In this document: positions 38,713 to 52,004 of the stretch, piece after piece
Layout: each line of letters begins with the position of its first letter
Numbering within the stretch: position 1 is the stretch's first letter
Assembly (NCBI RefSeq): GCF_013282725.1
Contig: NZ_CP054043.1
Span: 3,038,001 to 3,102,000, forward strand
Length of the DNA: 64,000 nucleotides
Direction of reading: 5' to 3'
From: Yersinia mollaretii ATCC 43969
GTDB taxonomy: Bacteria; Pseudomonadota; Gammaproteobacteria; Enterobacterales; Enterobacteriaceae
Notes under the pieces: generated by a model
Databases searched by the model: none
The model's input: the letters and a program-made list of their open reading frames with translations, nothing else
Told to the model about the DNA's origin: nothing
Program-made: the position numbers and the translations under genes

Positions 38713-40764
38713 GTGAGCATGGATATTACCGCGTTTTATCAGACGTTTTTTGATGAAGCAGATGAACTGCTGGCGGATATGGAACAGCACTTGTTATTGC
38801 TGGACCCGCTGGCACCAGACAATGAACAACTTAACGCCATTTTCCGTGCGGCTCACTCAATCAAAGGTGGGGCTGCAACCTTTGGCTTTACGGTATTGCA
38901 AGAAACCACCCATCTGTTGGAAAACCTGTTGGATGGTGCCCGTCGCGACGAGATGCGCCTGAGCACTGATATCATCAACCTGTTTTTGGAAACGAAAGAT
39001 ATTATGCAAGAACAGTTGGACGCCTACAAAACCTCGCAGGAACCCAATGCGGAAAGCTTTGAGTATATCTGCCACGCACTGCGCCAATTGGCACTTGAAG
39101 CCTTAGAACAACAGACGGGTGGCAGTGTCCCCGCCGCCGCGCAGGGCAGTGGTGCGGCAGCCGTTGAAGCGAAAGCCAGCGGCAAGTCACCGGCTCTGGT
39201 TCAGGGGGGAATGCGCATTCGTCTGTCTGGTCTGAAAGAGCAAGAGATCCCGCTGATGCTGGAAGAGCTGGGCAATCTGGGCGAAGTCAAAGATCCGCAT
39301 CAAAGTGCGGATAGCCTTGAAGCGACCTTGATTACCTCGGTCAGTGAGGATGATATCAGCGCGGTACTCTGCTTTGTGCTGGAACCAGAACAAATTAGTT
39401 TTGTACAGGCGGAGTTAGAGCTAGCGCCAGAAGCAGATGCTGCTGTTGCCATCGTTGAACCTCAAGCCGCCGTTGCACCGGTTGCTGACGTCAAAACTGC
39501 ACCTAAAGTGGATGCTGTTGCCGCAGCAGTCAGCCCAGAGCATGTGAAGCCGAAAGCGAAAGCCAGTGAATCCACCAGTATCCGCGTGGCAGTTGAGAAA
39601 GTTGATCAACTAATTAACTTGGTGGGTGAATTGGTTATCACCCAATCCATGCTGGCACAGCGCTCCAGCATCCTTGACCCGGTAATTAACGGTGACTTGC
39701 TCAATAGCATGGGGCAGTTGGAACGCAATGCGCGTGACCTGCAAGAGTCAGTGATGTCCATCCGTATGATGCCGATGGAGTATGTCTTCAGCCGCTTCCC
39801 TCGGTTGGTGCGTGACTTGGCGAGCAAACTCAATAAGCAGGTTGAACTGACCCTGTTGGGGAGTTCGACCGAACTGGATAAAAGCCTGATCGAGCGCATT
39901 ATCGATCCATTAACCCATTTGGTGCGTAACAGTCTGGATCACGGCATTGAAGATGCAGCAACCCGTATTGCTGCCGGTAAACAGCCAGTGGGCAATCTGA
40001 CACTGTCAGCAGAGCATCAGGGCGGCAATATCTGCATCGAAGTGCTTGATGATGGGTCAGGGCTTAATCGACAGAAAATCTTGGCGAAAGCGCAGTCTCA
40101 AGGGATGGCGGTCAATGAGCATATGAGCGATGAAGATGTCGGGATGCTGATTTTTGCACCGGGTTTCTCCACCGCCGAGCAAGTGACTGATGTTTCTGGC
40201 CGTGGTGTCGGGATGGATGTGGTTAAGCGAAATATTCAGGAGATGGGCGGCCATGTGCAAGTCAGTTTCCAAGCAGGTCTTGGCACCTCGATCCGCATCT
40301 TGCTGCCATTGACGCTGGCTATTCTTGATGGCATGTCGGTAAAGGTCAGTGATGAAGTCTTCATCTTACCACTGAACGCCGTCATGGAGTCGCTGCAACC
40401 TCTGGCTGAAGATCTGCACCCACTCGCGGGCGGTGAGCGCGTCTTACAAGTGCGCGGCGAGTATCTGCCTCTGGTGGAGCTGTACCGCGTCTTCGATGTA
40501 GAAAATGCTAAAACTGAAGCCACTCAGGGCATTGTGGTGATTCTGCAAAGTGCCGGTCGTCGTTACGCTCTGCTAGTCGATCAGCTAATTGGTCAGCATC
40601 AGGTGGTGGTGAAAAATCTGGAAAGTAACTACCGGAAGGTGCCAGGAATTTCAGCCGCGACCATATTGGGTGATGGCAGTGTGGCATTAATTGTTGATGT
40701 GTCAGCTTTGCAGGCTCTAAACCGGGAAAAGCGTGTTGCGGTTGAAGATATCGCCGTCGCATAG
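38713..40764 (+). CDS. cheA: CheA, chemotaxis histidine kinase
   Basis: CheA autophosphorylates under receptor control and passes phosphate to CheY and CheB. The domains in order are: P1 with phosphoacceptor His48 (RAAHSIKGG), P2 (CheY binding, around 160-230), an Ala/Pro linker, P3 dimerisation, P4 kinase (HLVRNSLDHGIE, DDGSGL, GRGVGMDVVK) and P5 receptor/CheW coupling. The true start is the GTG at 38713-38715 behind AGAGG, where the protein begins MSMDITAFYQTFFDEADELL as in E. coli; an open frame runs further upstream into motB. Length 683 residues (654 in E. coli). Confidence 0.96.
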   Translation: MSMDITAFYQTFFDEADELLADMEQHLLLLDPLAPDNEQLNAIFRAAHSIKGGAATFGFTVLQETTHLLENLLDGARRDEMRLSTDIINLFLETKDIMQEQLDAYKTSQEPNAESFEYICHALRQLALEALEQQTGGSVPAAAQGSGAAAVEAKASGKSPALVQGGMRIRLSGLKEQEIPLMLEELGNLGEVKDPHQSADSLEATLITSVSEDDISAVLCFVLEPEQISFVQAELELAPEADAAVAIVEPQAAVAPVADVKTAPKVDAVAAAVSPEHVKPKAKASESTSIRVAVEKVDQLINLVGELVITQSMLAQRSSILDPVINGDLLNSMGQLERNARDLQESVMSIRMMPMEYVFSRFPRLVRDLASKLNKQVELTLLGSSTELDKSLIERIIDPLTHLVRNSLDHGIEDAATRIAAGKQPVGNLTLSAEHQGGNICIEVLDDGSGLNRQKILAKAQSQGMAVNEHMSDEDVGMLIFAPGFSTAEQVTDVSGRGVGMDVVKRNIQEMGGHVQVSFQAGLGTSIRILLPLTLAILDGMSVKVSDEVFILPLNAVMESLQPLAEDLHPLAGGERVLQVRGEYLPLVELYRVFDVENAKTEATQGIVVILQSAGRRYALLVDQLIGQHQVVVKNLESNYRKVPGISAATILGDGSVALIVDVSALQALNREKRVAVEDIAVA

Positions 40765-40812
40765 CAAATATCCCTATATAGCGCCTGTATGGAATCCATA
40801 TGTAAACAGGTG

Positions 40813-40841
40813 CAGGGCCGTGGATGTAGTTCTCGGCCCTG
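40813..40841 (+). repeat. Hairpin followed by A8 between cheA and cheW
   Basis: CAGGGCCG (40813-40820) and CGGCCCTG (40834-40841) form a perfect eight-base stem with a 13-base loop, followed by eight A. It sits in the 119-bp cheA-cheW gap. It has no T-run, so it is not a plain terminator. It may set transcript processing or stability between the two genes. Confidence 0.5.
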
Positions 40842-40883
40842 AAAAAAAACATAAATTCAACCTACTGATTGAAGGGTAAACAC

Positions 40884-41381
40884 ATGGCAGGACTAGCAAC
40901 CGTCACGAAGCTGGCTGGCGAAACGGTAGGACAAGAGTTCCTGATTTTTACGCTGGGCGATGAAGAGTACGGCATTGATATTCTGAAAGTGCAAGAGATC
41001 CGAGGTTACGATCAGGTGACTCGTATTGCTAACACCCCCGCTTTTATTAAGGGTGTCACTAACTTGCGTGGCGTCATCGTGCCTATTATTGACTTGCGGG
41101 TTAAATTTGCCCAAAAAGGCGTGAGCTATAACGAAAATACCGTGGTGATTGTGCTGAATCTGGATCAGCGCGTGGTTGGTATTGTGGTTGATGGCGTGTC
41201 TGATGTGTTGTCATTGACCCATGAGCAAATCCGCCCGGCACCTGAGTTTGCGGTCACTTTGGCGACGGAGTACCTGACGGGCTTAGGTTCTCTTGGCGAA
41301 AGGATGCTGATTTTGGTGGATATCGAGAAGTTGTTGAGTAGTGAAGAGATGTCGTTGATTGATGCAGTGGCGAAGGGGTAA
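40884..41381 (+). CDS. cheW: CheW, receptor-kinase coupling protein
   Basis: CheW joins chemoreceptors to CheA. This 165-residue protein shows the CheW fold signatures [29 protein letters not shown] and [11 protein letters not shown]. The ATG at 40884-40886 behind GAAGGGT is the start (a TTG further upstream is unlikely). It ends 450 bp before the next receptor, a gap that contains a repeat and a sigma-28 promoter. Confidence 0.95.
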   Translation: MAGLATVTKLAGETVGQEFLIFTLGDEEYGIDILKVQEIRGYDQVTRIANTPAFIKGVTNLRGVIVPIIDLRVKFAQKGVSYNENTVVIVLNLDQRVVGIVVDGVSDVLSLTHEQIRPAPEFAVTLATEYLTGLGSLGERMLILVDIEKLLSSEEMSLIDAVAKG

Positions 41382-41444
41382 GGGTAAGAGGATTACTTGA
41401 TGGGATGGGATCGGATCGGGTTTCGGTTGATATTCATTCAGTGA

Positions 41445-41650
41445 TCACCTGATCTCCGCCACCTCAACCGAGCAGGAGGGCAAGCCGGCCCTCCTGCACC
41501 TGCGGCTTGCGCGAAATATGACTGCTGCCGCAGTGCCCTCCGGCAGTTTGCCGGCTAATCGAACCGGAGCTGACTCGCTCCCAGCTCGACAGCCCCTTTC
41601 GCCGCGTCCATGCGGCTCATTCGGCCTGCAATCTTTGTCGGTAATATTCC
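41445..41650. repeat. GC-rich palindrome-bearing intergenic element
   Basis: The 449-bp gap after cheW contains a GC-rich stretch with a perfect ten-base hairpin (GCAGGAGGGC / GCCCTCCTGC, 41472-41481 and 41488-41497) and a second pair of complementary GCCGG/CCGGC blocks near 41550-41570. The composition differs from the AT-rich ends of the gap. I suspect a dispersed Yersinia repeat, but recognition rests on memory and is uncertain. No gene is evident here. Confidence 0.45.
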
Positions 41651-41723
41651 CGATTGCGCTTAAGGTCAAAAACAATTCAAAACCTTGCCATTAACATCCC
41701 CTTAAAATAATCCCCCTCCCCAG

Positions 41724-41750
41724 TAAAGTTCCCCCCCGAGATGCCGATAA
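41724..41750 (+). promoter_or_regulatory. Sigma-28 promoter of the first che receptor
   Basis: TAAAGTTC (7 of 8), eleven bases, GCCGATAA (8 of 8), about 80 bases before the receptor ATG. This should drive a class III transcript that includes the receptors and cheRBYZ. Confidence 0.86.
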
Positions 41751-41830
41751 CACAGTTAATTAGGCGTCTTGTCATTTGACGTACCCGTATTTGATATACT
41801 CATGTTTTGATGTACTTATGAAGGAACAAC

Positions 41831-43504
41831 ATGTTTAAGCGTATGAAAGTGGTCACCAGCCTGCTGCTGGTGTTAGTGCTATTTGGTGCCTTACAGCTGG
41901 TCTCCAGCGGGCTTTTCTTCAACTCCCTAAAAAATGACAAAGAGAACTTCGCTGTTTTACAAGTGATCCGTCAGCAACAATCGGTGTTGAATGAAAGCTG
42001 GGTAAATCTACTGCAAACACGCAATACACTGAACCGCGCTGGTATCCGCTACATGATGGATGTCAATCACACCGGCAGTGGCCCGACGGTCAATGACCTT
42101 TTGGCTTCAGCCAAAGGCACATTGGGTGTGGCGGCAGACCGTTTTAAGCAGTACGAACAAATTCCGCTGGATAGCCAACAAGATGCGGAATCAGCGACGA
42201 AATTAAAACAGACCTATGACCAATATTTTGGCGCATTGACTGAACTAATCCAATTGATGGAAGCGGGCAAGATCAACGAGTTCTTCGATCAACCCACCTC
42301 CAGCTTCCAAAATGCGTTTGAGAAAGATTACAACACTTACTTGACACAAAACGACCGTCTGTATGCCACTGCCGTGGAAGACAGCAATCAGTCCTTCAGC
42401 TTTGCGATGGGGGTGATTGTTGCCGTACTGATCGCCGTATTAGCCGTGATTATCGTGGTGTGGTTGGGTATGCAACACATCTTAATTAATCCGCTGAAAC
42501 ACCTGATTGAGCACATCAAACATATCGCCAATGGTGATTTGACTCAGAACATCGACGTGCATAGCCGCAATGAGATGGGCACCTTGGCAGCCAGCTTGAA
42601 ACACATGCAGTCTGAATTGGCGACCACCGTCAATGACGTGCGTTTAGGCGCTGATGCCATCTACAGCGGTGCATCTGAAATTGCTGCTGGCAACAACGAT
42701 CTCTCGGCGCGCACCGAACAGCAGGCCGCTTCACTGGAAGAGACGGCGGCCAGCATGGAGCAGTTAACGGCCACCGTGAAACAGAATGCGGAAAATGCCC
42801 GTCAGGCAAGCCAACTGGCACTGAGTGCCTCAGAAACCGCGCAAAAAGGTGGCAAAGTCGTCGCCAACGTGGTGCAAACCATGCACGAGATTGCGGGCAG
42901 TTCGCAGAAAATCGCCGATATTACTAGTGTTATCGACGGTATTGCCTTCCAAACCAATATTCTGGCATTGAACGCCGCCGTTGAAGCGGCTCGTGCGGGC
43001 GAGCAAGGCCGTGGCTTTGCTGTGGTCGCGGGTGAAGTGCGCAATCTGGCACAACGTAGCGCACAAGCAGCAAAAGAGATTAAGGGCTTGATCGAAGACT
43101 CTGTTAACCGTGTCGATATGGGGTCCGTGCTGGTTGAAAGCGCGGGTGAAACCATGGGCGATATCGTTAATGCCGTCACGCGCGTCACGGACATCATGGG
43201 TGAAATCGCTTCCGCCTCTGATGAACAGAGTCGCGGTATCGATCAGGTCGGTCAGGCGGTGACCGAGATGGACCGTGTGACTCAGCAAAACGCCTCTTTG
43301 GTGGAAGAGTCTGCTTCTGCCGCCGCGGCACTGGAAGAGCAAGCCAGTATGTTGACCCAATCCATGTCCGTATTCGTTTTGCGTATGGATAACGGTAGTA
43401 GCACAAGAAATGTGAGAAAAACAAAGCAGCCGACACAGGATACGAGCGGGACTGCGAAAAAAACACTAGGAAGTGACCTGCAAGATAATTGGGAAACTTT
43501 CTAG
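41831..43504 (+). CDS. Methyl-accepting chemotaxis protein, Tar/Tsr-like
   Basis: A 557-residue chemoreceptor in the position of E. coli tar. It has an N-terminal membrane helix ([20 protein letters not shown], about 10-29), a periplasmic helical-bundle sensor with [10 protein letters not shown], which is typical of amino-acid receptors, a second helix (about 192-215), HAMP, and the signalling hairpin with the invariant tip ending [20 protein letters not shown]. The C-terminus NWETF is the CheR/CheB tether. The ligand is not certain from sequence. The start ATG follows AAGGAAC. An ERIC element separates it from the next receptor. Confidence 0.94.
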   Translation: MFKRMKVVTSLLLVLVLFGALQLVSSGLFFNSLKNDKENFAVLQVIRQQQSVLNESWVNLLQTRNTLNRAGIRYMMDVNHTGSGPTVNDLLASAKGTLGVAADRFKQYEQIPLDSQQDAESATKLKQTYDQYFGALTELIQLMEAGKINEFFDQPTSSFQNAFEKDYNTYLTQNDRLYATAVEDSNQSFSFAMGVIVAVLIAVLAVIIVVWLGMQHILINPLKHLIEHIKHIANGDLTQNIDVHSRNEMGTLAASLKHMQSELATTVNDVRLGADAIYSGASEIAAGNNDLSARTEQQAASLEETAASMEQLTATVKQNAENARQASQLALSASETAQKGGKVVANVVQTMHEIAGSSQKIADITSVIDGIAFQTNILALNAAVEAARAGEQGRGFAVVAGEVRNLAQRSAQAAKEIKGLIEDSVNRVDMGSVLVESAGETMGDIVNAVTRVTDIMGEIASASDEQSRGIDQVGQAVTEMDRVTQQNASLVEESASAAAALEEQASMLTQSMSVFVLRMDNGSSTRNVRKTKQPTQDTSGTAKKTLGSDLQDNWETF

Positions 43505-43522
43505 TCCCCCCTACACAAAACA

Positions 43523-43648
43523 ATACCCTAAATAATTCGAGTTGCAGGAAGGCGGCAACTGAGCGAGTCCCCAGGAGCTTACATGAGTCAGTGACTGGGG
43601 TGAACGAAGGCAGCCAACGCACATGCAGCTTGAAATATGACGGGGATA
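43523..43648. repeat. ERIC element
   Basis: About 126 bp starting ATACCCTAAATAATTC and ending GACGGGGATA. It contains the ERIC core blocks GTCCCCAGGAGCTTACATGA, GTGACTGGGGTGA and CACATGCAGCTTGAA. The length equals the usual 127 bp. It occupies most of the gap between the two chemoreceptor genes and is therefore carried in their transcript. Confidence 0.92.
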
Positions 43649-43687
43649 GATAAAGCCGGCCAACGAGCTGGCTGAGAAGAGGTTACG

Positions 43688-45331
43688 ATGTTTGGCCGAA
43701 TCCGGATTTCTACCAGCTTTTTCCTGTTACTCATCTTGATCTGCTCGATACAGTTAATTTCAAGTGGTCTGTCATTTACGGCTTTTCGTTCAGACTACCA
43801 AAATTTAAATCGTGTGGATCTCAGCAGTCAGCAACGGGATGCATTAAGCCTCAGTTGGGTATCCTTGCTTCAGGCGCGTAATACCTTAAACCGAGCGGGG
43901 ACGCGCTCGGCTCTCAAAGTTCCTCAGGAGCAAGTCAACGCGTTAATGGGCAATGCGCGCAGTTCATTGCAGAAAGCGGATCTCTATTTTAATCAGTTTC
44001 TGGCGGTGCCGCGTCTTGATGAGAGTGACACCGGGGGTGAGTTGTTAGATGCCACCAAAAACAGCTATCAAAATTTACGTGTCTCATTACGGCAATTAAT
44101 CGATTTTCTGGAGGCCGGCAATTTACAAGGTTTTATGGACCAGCCCACCCAGAAAACACAGGATCTGTTCGAAGCGGATTTTTTGCAGTATTTGCAATAT
44201 GCCAATGAGGTGATTGCCGAGGCAGGCACCCAGAATCAGCAGGCTTACCATCTCTCCATGTGGATATTTGGTGGCGCGATTTTGATGGTGATTCTGATGG
44301 CGTTCTCTTCACTGATCTGGTTGCGCACCATGTTTGTGACCCCGCTGAAGATTATGCGCGCCCATTTCGACCGCATCGCGCAGGGGGATCTCTCCGCGCA
44401 GATTACTGTCTCCGGCCGCAATGAAATTAGCCAGATGTTTGCCAGCTTGCGCACCATGCAGCATTCACTGATCAGCACGGTGAGCCACGTTCGCGACGGG
44501 ACAGAATCGATGCTGACGGGGATTCAAGAAATTTCTGCTGGCAACAATGATTTGTCCGCGAGGACGGAGCAACAAGCTGCCTCACTGGAGCAAACCGCCG
44601 CCAGCATGGAGCAACTGACCGCAACCGTGAAACAGAATGCGGATAATGCGCGTCAGGCAACACAGTTGGCGCAAGATGCATCGGGAACCGCCGCCAAAGG
44701 GGGCGAGTTGACCAGCAGTGTTGTCACCACTATGCATGACATCGCGACCAGTTCGAAGAAGATTGGTGCTATTACCAGCGTCATTGATGGTATCGCCTTC
44801 CAAACCAATATTTTGGCGTTGAATGCCGCCGTTGAAGCCGCACGTGCGGGTGAGCAGGGGCGGGGCTTTGCGGTTGTTGCAGGCGAAGTGCGGAATCTGG
44901 CCCAGCGCAGTGCGCAGGCAGCAAAAGAGATTAAAGTGCTGATCGATGAATCGGTCAGCCGTGTTAGCCAGGGGTCCACACTGGTTGAAAATGCGGGTAC
45001 TACCATGGAAGAGATCGTTCGCTCAGTGACTCGGGTTACCGACATTATGGGTGAAATCGCTTCCGCCTCGGATGAACAAAGCCGAGGTATTGAGCAGGTT
45101 TCACTCGCGGTAACACAGATGGATCAGGTCACTCAGCAAAACGCCGCATTAGTGGAAGAGGCTGCGGCTGCGGCTAATGCACTGGAAGAGCAGGCAAGTC
45201 GGCTCTCCAATGCAGTGTCTGTTTTTCGTTTGGAGCAAGATAGCGACAGCGGGGAGGGGCAAGGCAGTAGTAAGCAATCTGTTGTAAAAGCAACGGTCGC
45301 AAAGGAAATCCCAGATTGTCAAATGACGTAA
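43688..45331 (+). CDS. Methyl-accepting chemotaxis protein without the NWETF tail
   Basis: A 547-residue receptor in the position of E. coli tap. The architecture is like the first: membrane helix, periplasmic bundle ([15 protein letters not shown]), second helix (about 195-215), HAMP, and a signalling hairpin with the standard tip. The C-terminus ends EIPDCQMT and lacks the NWETF pentapeptide present on the other two receptors in this window. Low-abundance receptors such as Tap and Trg also lack it and depend on helper receptors for methylation. No separate promoter is seen, so it is probably co-transcribed from the sigma-28 promoter before the first receptor. Confidence 0.93.
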   Translation: MFGRIRISTSFFLLLILICSIQLISSGLSFTAFRSDYQNLNRVDLSSQQRDALSLSWVSLLQARNTLNRAGTRSALKVPQEQVNALMGNARSSLQKADLYFNQFLAVPRLDESDTGGELLDATKNSYQNLRVSLRQLIDFLEAGNLQGFMDQPTQKTQDLFEADFLQYLQYANEVIAEAGTQNQQAYHLSMWIFGGAILMVILMAFSSLIWLRTMFVTPLKIMRAHFDRIAQGDLSAQITVSGRNEISQMFASLRTMQHSLISTVSHVRDGTESMLTGIQEISAGNNDLSARTEQQAASLEQTAASMEQLTATVKQNADNARQATQLAQDASGTAAKGGELTSSVVTTMHDIATSSKKIGAITSVIDGIAFQTNILALNAAVEAARAGEQGRGFAVVAGEVRNLAQRSAQAAKEIKVLIDESVSRVSQGSTLVENAGTTMEEIVRSVTRVTDIMGEIASASDEQSRGIEQVSLAVTQMDQVTQQNAALVEEAAAAANALEEQASRLSNAVSVFRLEQDSDSGEGQGSSKQSVVKATVAKEIPDCQMT

Positions 45332-45359
45332 CCAAGACTGTGTTGTCGGGGGAGGCTGG

Positions 45360-46262
45360 ATGAAATCATCATCGATGAAACCATCGTCTTTAAATCAAGT
45401 TGCTCAGCCATCACCCCTAGAGTCTGGGTCGATCCTGACCCAGATGATTCAACGGCTCCCGCTGTCGGATGTTCACTTCCGGCGCATTTGCCAACTTATC
45501 TACCAACGAGCCGGGATTGTACTGGCCGATCACAAACGGGAAATGGTCTATAACCGCTTGGTCAGGCGGTTGAGATTGCTGGATATTAACGATTTTGGTC
45601 AATACCTTGCTTTGCTGGAGAGTGACCCGAACAGTGCCGAGTGGCAGGCATTTGTGAATGCACTGACCACCAACCTGACGGCGTTTTTCCGTGAGGCGCA
45701 CCACTTCCCGATTCTGGCCGAACATGCTCGCCAGCGATCAGGGAATTATTCGGTATGGAGCACGGCGGCATCGACCGGTGAAGAGCCTTACTCCATCGCC
45801 ATGACATTAAGTGATGCGCTGGGAAATCGGGCGGGTGCTTGTCAGGTGATGGCCAGTGATATTGATACGCAAGTGCTGGAGAAAGCGACCAGCGGCGTCT
45901 ATCGGCAGGATGAGCTGAGATCATTGTCGGCACAACAGATGCAACGCTACTTCTTGCGTGGCACTGGCCCTCATCAGGGTATGGTGCGGGTGCGCCCTGA
46001 ATTAGCCAATATGATTCAGTTCCAGCAACTCAATCTATTGGCCCCCGACTGGGCGTTACCGGGACAATTTGATGCTATTTTTTGCCGTAACGTGATGATC
46101 TATTTTGATAAAGAGACGCAGGAACGCATCCTGCGCCGCTTTGTCCCTTTGCTAAAACCCGGCGGCCTAATGTTTGCGGGTCACTCGGAGAATTTCAGTC
46201 AAATTAGTCGGGAATTCTATTTGCGCGGGCAGACCGTTTATGGACTGACCAAGGAGAGGTGA
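45360..46262 (+). CDS. cheR: CheR, receptor methyltransferase
   Basis: CheR methylates glutamates on chemoreceptors with S-adenosylmethionine. The N-terminal helical domain is followed by the SAM-binding domain ([43 protein letters not shown]). [14 protein letters not shown] is the conserved catalytic region. The ATG at 45360 has GGAGG in front. The TGA overlaps the cheB ATG by one base. At 300 residues it is slightly longer than E. coli CheR (286), because of an N-terminal extension. Confidence 0.95.
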   Translation: MKSSSMKPSSLNQVAQPSPLESGSILTQMIQRLPLSDVHFRRICQLIYQRAGIVLADHKREMVYNRLVRRLRLLDINDFGQYLALLESDPNSAEWQAFVNALTTNLTAFFREAHHFPILAEHARQRSGNYSVWSTAASTGEEPYSIAMTLSDALGNRAGACQVMASDIDTQVLEKATSGVYRQDELRSLSAQQMQRYFLRGTGPHQGMVRVRPELANMIQFQQLNLLAPDWALPGQFDAIFCRNVMIYFDKETQERILRRFVPLLKPGGLMFAGHSENFSQISREFYLRGQTVYGLTKER

Positions 46263-47311
46263 TGAGTAAAATCAGAGTATTGTGCGTTGATGATTCTGCA
46301 TTGATGCGCCAGCTAATGACAGAGATTATCAACAGTCACCCCGATATGGAGATGGTTGCTGCGGCACCTGATCCGTTGGTCGCCCGCGATTTGATCAAAA
46401 AATTCAATCCGCAGGTTTTGACACTCGATGTTGAAATGCCGCGCATGGATGGCTTGGATTTTCTTGAGAAACTGATGCGGTTGCGGCCAATGCCGGTGGT
46501 GATGGTCTCATCCTTAACCGGGAAGAACTCCGAGATCACCATGCGGGCGCTGGAGTTAGGGGCGATCGATTTCGTCACCAAACCCCAGTTGGGCATCCGC
46601 GAGGGGATGCTGGCTTACAGTGAGCTGATTGCGGAGAAAATTCGCACCGCCGCTAAAGCGCGCTTGCCACAACGAGGTCCGGAACATGCGCCGGTGATGC
46701 TGACTCATACCCCGCTGCTCAGCAGTGAAAAGCTCATCGCCATTGGGGCATCGACGGGGGGAACTGAGGCAATCCGTACTGTGTTACAGCCTTTGCCGCC
46801 AACCAGTCCGGCGCTATTGATTACTCAGCATATGCCACCGGGTTTTACCCGTTCATTTGCCGAGCGACTCAATAAATTGTGCCAGATTACGGTGAAAGAG
46901 GCAGAAGACGGTGAACGTGTATTGCCCGGACACGCCTACATTGCACCCGGTGATCGGCACATGGAACTGGCGCGCAGTGGGGCAAACTATCAGGTGCGCA
47001 TCCATGACGGCCCAGCGGTGAATCGTCATCGCCCCTCGGTTGATGTGTTATTTCGCTCGGTGGCGCAGTATGCAGGGCGAAATGCGGTGGGGGTGATTCT
47101 GACCGGGATGGGCAATGACGGTGCGGCCGGGTTACTGGAAATGCATCGGGCAGGGGCTTATACCATCGCCCAAAACGAAGCCAGTTGTGTGGTGTTCGGT
47201 ATGCCGCGTGAAGCCATTGGCATGGGCGGTGTGAATGAAGTGCTGGATTTGAATCAGATTAGCCAGCGGATGTTGGCGCAGATTAGTAGTGGCCAAGCCC
47301 TACGAATCTAA
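46262..47311 (+). CDS. cheB: CheB, receptor methylesterase/response regulator
   Basis: CheB removes receptor methyl groups and deamidates receptor glutamines when phosphorylated by CheA. The receiver has [14 protein letters not shown] and the phosphoacceptor Asp in [15 protein letters not shown]. The esterase half carries the catalytic Ser in [10 protein letters not shown], His in [12 protein letters not shown] and Asp in [10 protein letters not shown]. The ATG at 46262 overlaps the cheR stop. The 349-residue length equals E. coli. Confidence 0.96.
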   Translation: MSKIRVLCVDDSALMRQLMTEIINSHPDMEMVAAAPDPLVARDLIKKFNPQVLTLDVEMPRMDGLDFLEKLMRLRPMPVVMVSSLTGKNSEITMRALELGAIDFVTKPQLGIREGMLAYSELIAEKIRTAAKARLPQRGPEHAPVMLTHTPLLSSEKLIAIGASTGGTEAIRTVLQPLPPTSPALLITQHMPPGFTRSFAERLNKLCQITVKEAEDGERVLPGHAYIAPGDRHMELARSGANYQVRIHDGPAVNRHRPSVDVLFRSVAQYAGRNAVGVILTGMGNDGAAGLLEMHRAGAYTIAQNEASCVVFGMPREAIGMGGVNEVLDLNQISQRMLAQISSGQALRI

Positions 47312-47382
47312 TCCTCTTTGTCCTTGCTGCAACCCCAATGTCTTTGGGGATAGATCAGATGTAAATCAGTTTTGGTCGTTAA

Positions 47383-47808
<426 letters not shown>

Positions 47809-47817
47809 GGAGGCGGA

Positions 47818-48462
47818 ATGAGTAACCATCAAATGCCCGCATCAGATGCGGCATCAGCCAGTGACATTATTAGCCGTATTGGTAGCCTCACGCGGATGTT
47901 ACGCGACAGCCTACGCGAGTTAGGTCTGGATCAGGCGATTGCTCAGGCAGCGGAAGCCATTCCCGATGCCCGCGATCGTCTGGACTATGTGGTTCATATG
48001 ACCGCGCAAGCCGCTGAGCGCGCATTAAACTGCGTCGAAGCAGCACAACCGCGCCAGAATGAGCTGGAGTCATCAGCCAAAGCGCTCAAAGTTCGCTGGG
48101 ATGAGTGGTTTGCCAACCCCATCGAGCTTTCTGATGCGCGTTCGCTGGTCACGGATACTCGTGATTATCTGGATGTGGTCCCACAGCACACCTCATTTAC
48201 CAACGCGCAGTTGTTGGAAATCATGATGGCGCAGGATTTCCAAGATCTGACCGGTCAGGTGATCAAGCGCATGATGGATGTGGTGCAAGAGATTGAGAAG
48301 CAACTCTTGATGGTACTGATGGAGAACATCCCAGATATGCCGTCTAAACCGCAAAAGCCGACTGACAGCTTACTCAATGGGCCGCAGATGGACAAAACTG
48401 GGGCTGGCGTGATTGCCAACCAAGATCAGGTTGATGATCTGCTGGACAGCTTGGGCTTCTAA
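47818..48462 (+). CDS. cheZ: CheZ, CheY-P phosphatase
   Basis: CheZ removes the phosphate from CheY-P and so resets the motor. The long helical hairpin with [20 protein letters not shown] contains the catalytic Gln, and the C-terminal peptide [12 protein letters not shown] binds CheY. The 214-residue length matches E. coli. It is the last gene of the che unit; a hairpin follows at 48489-48514. Confidence 0.95.
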   Translation: MSNHQMPASDAASASDIISRIGSLTRMLRDSLRELGLDQAIAQAAEAIPDARDRLDYVVHMTAQAAERALNCVEAAQPRQNELESSAKALKVRWDEWFANPIELSDARSLVTDTRDYLDVVPQHTSFTNAQLLEIMMAQDFQDLTGQVIKRMMDVVQEIEKQLLMVLMENIPDMPSKPQKPTDSLLNGPQMDKTGAGVIANQDQVDDLLDSLGF

Positions 48463-48488
48463 GCTGACAGATCACCCTTATTGGGCTT

Positions 48489-48514
48489 GCAGATGAGGGG
48501 CGTCTCTCATCTGC
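48489..48514 (+). terminator. Hairpin after cheZ
   Basis: GCAGATGAG (48489-48497) pairs with CTCATCTGC (48506-48514) across eight bases. The tail is pyrimidine-rich (GATCTCTCTTCTCTATCG) rather than a clean T-run. A weak intrinsic terminator is plausible 26 bases after the stop. The remaining 260 bp before flhB contain no gene. Confidence 0.5.
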
Positions 48515-48777
48515 GATCTCTCTTCTCTATCGTCTTCTCCTCCCCATCTCTTCCTCTGCCCAATAGACCTCATATTGGCGAATTCATGCTGGCCAATCAT
48601 CTTCATTCACTAAATAACCCACTAATTACTGCGTTGTTCCATCCATAGGCTAGCTGAATGTTTGTCATGCTAAGCAGCAATTTTTATCACTTATCCCTTC
48701 CCGGATACGGAACGCACACCCTGAACAGAAACCTGAGTGCTGGACAGGAAACTTCATGCTGAATAGGAATATTGACT

Positions 48778-49925
48778 GTGGCTGAAGATAGCGATCTGGA
48801 AAAAAGCGAGGAACCCACAGCCCACAAGCTGGAGAAGGCTCGCGAAAAAGGCCAGATTCCGCGCTCGCGCGAACTGACCTCGATGCTGATGCTCGGGGCC
48901 GGTTTGGCGATCTTGTGGGTTTCGGGGGAGTCAATGGCGCGCCAACTTGCCGCCATGGTAGCGCAAGGGATGCATTTCGATCACGGTGTGGTCACCAATG
49001 ATAAGCAGATGCTGCGCCAACTGGGCATGTTGCTGCACCAAACCGTGATAGCTTTGCTGCCGATTTTTGCCGGATTGGTGATTGTGGCACTGGCGGTCCC
49101 GATGCTGCTGGGCGGTGTGCTGTTTAGTGGCGAATCGATCAAATTTGATCTGCAGCGGATGAGTCCAATTTCGGGCTTAAAACGGATGTTTTCCACTCAG
49201 GCGCTGGCTGAACTACTGAAAGCGATTTTGAAGGCGACACTGGTCGGCTGGGTAACCGGCATTTTCCTCTGGCATAACTGGCCAGACATTATGCGCCTGA
49301 TTGCGGCCCCGCCAGTGGCGGCGCTAGGGGATGCGCTCCACCTGATTATTCTCTGCGGACTGGTGGTGGTATTAGGTTTGACCCCGATGGTCGGCTTCGA
49401 CGTATTTTTCCAGATAACCAGCCATATCAAAAAGTTGCGTATGACCAAGCAGGAGATACGCGACGAATTTAAAGATCAAGAGGGTGACCCGCATGTCAAA
49501 GGGCGCATTCGACAGCAACAACGGGCGATGGCCCGCCGCCGCATGATGGCGGATGTGCCTAAAGCCGATGTCATCGTCACTAACCCGACTCACTATGCGG
49601 TCGCTTTACAGTACAACGAATCCAAAATGAGCGCCCCCAAAGTGCTGGCGAAAGGCGCGGGGGCAGTGGCACTGCGGATTCGCGAGTTGGGCGCAGAACA
49701 CCGCATTCCTTTATTAGAAGCGCCGCCGCTGGCGCGGGCACTGTTCCGGCACAGTGAGGTGGGGCAACACATTCCCGCCACCCTGTATGCTGCGGTCGCG
49801 GAAGTGCTCGCCTGGGTTTACCAACTGAAACGTTGGAAGCGGGAAGGTGGCTTAATTCCGAAAAAACCTGAACATCTGCCAGTGCCGGAAGCACTGGATT
49901 TTGCAACAGAGAGTGAGACTGACTA

Positions 49926-49926
<1 letters not shown>
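48778..49926 (+). CDS. flhB: FlhB, flagellar export switch protein
   Basis: FlhB is the membrane component of the flagellar type III exporter that switches substrate class. It has four membrane helices up to about residue 210, then a cytoplasmic domain with the self-cleaving NPTH motif at residues 269-272 (VTNPTHYAVAL). The start is the GTG at 48778 behind AGGAA, giving 382 residues, the same as E. coli; a TTG two codons upstream is unlikely. The TAA overlaps the flhA start. Confidence 0.95.

Positions 49927-52003
<2,077 letters not shown>

Positions 52004-52004
<1 letters not shown>

Noticed and set aside
41445..41675. 76-codon minus-strand frame in the cheW-receptor gap
   Set aside because: No ribosome site, arginine- and proline-rich composition typical of out-of-frame GC-rich DNA, and it lies over the palindromic element.
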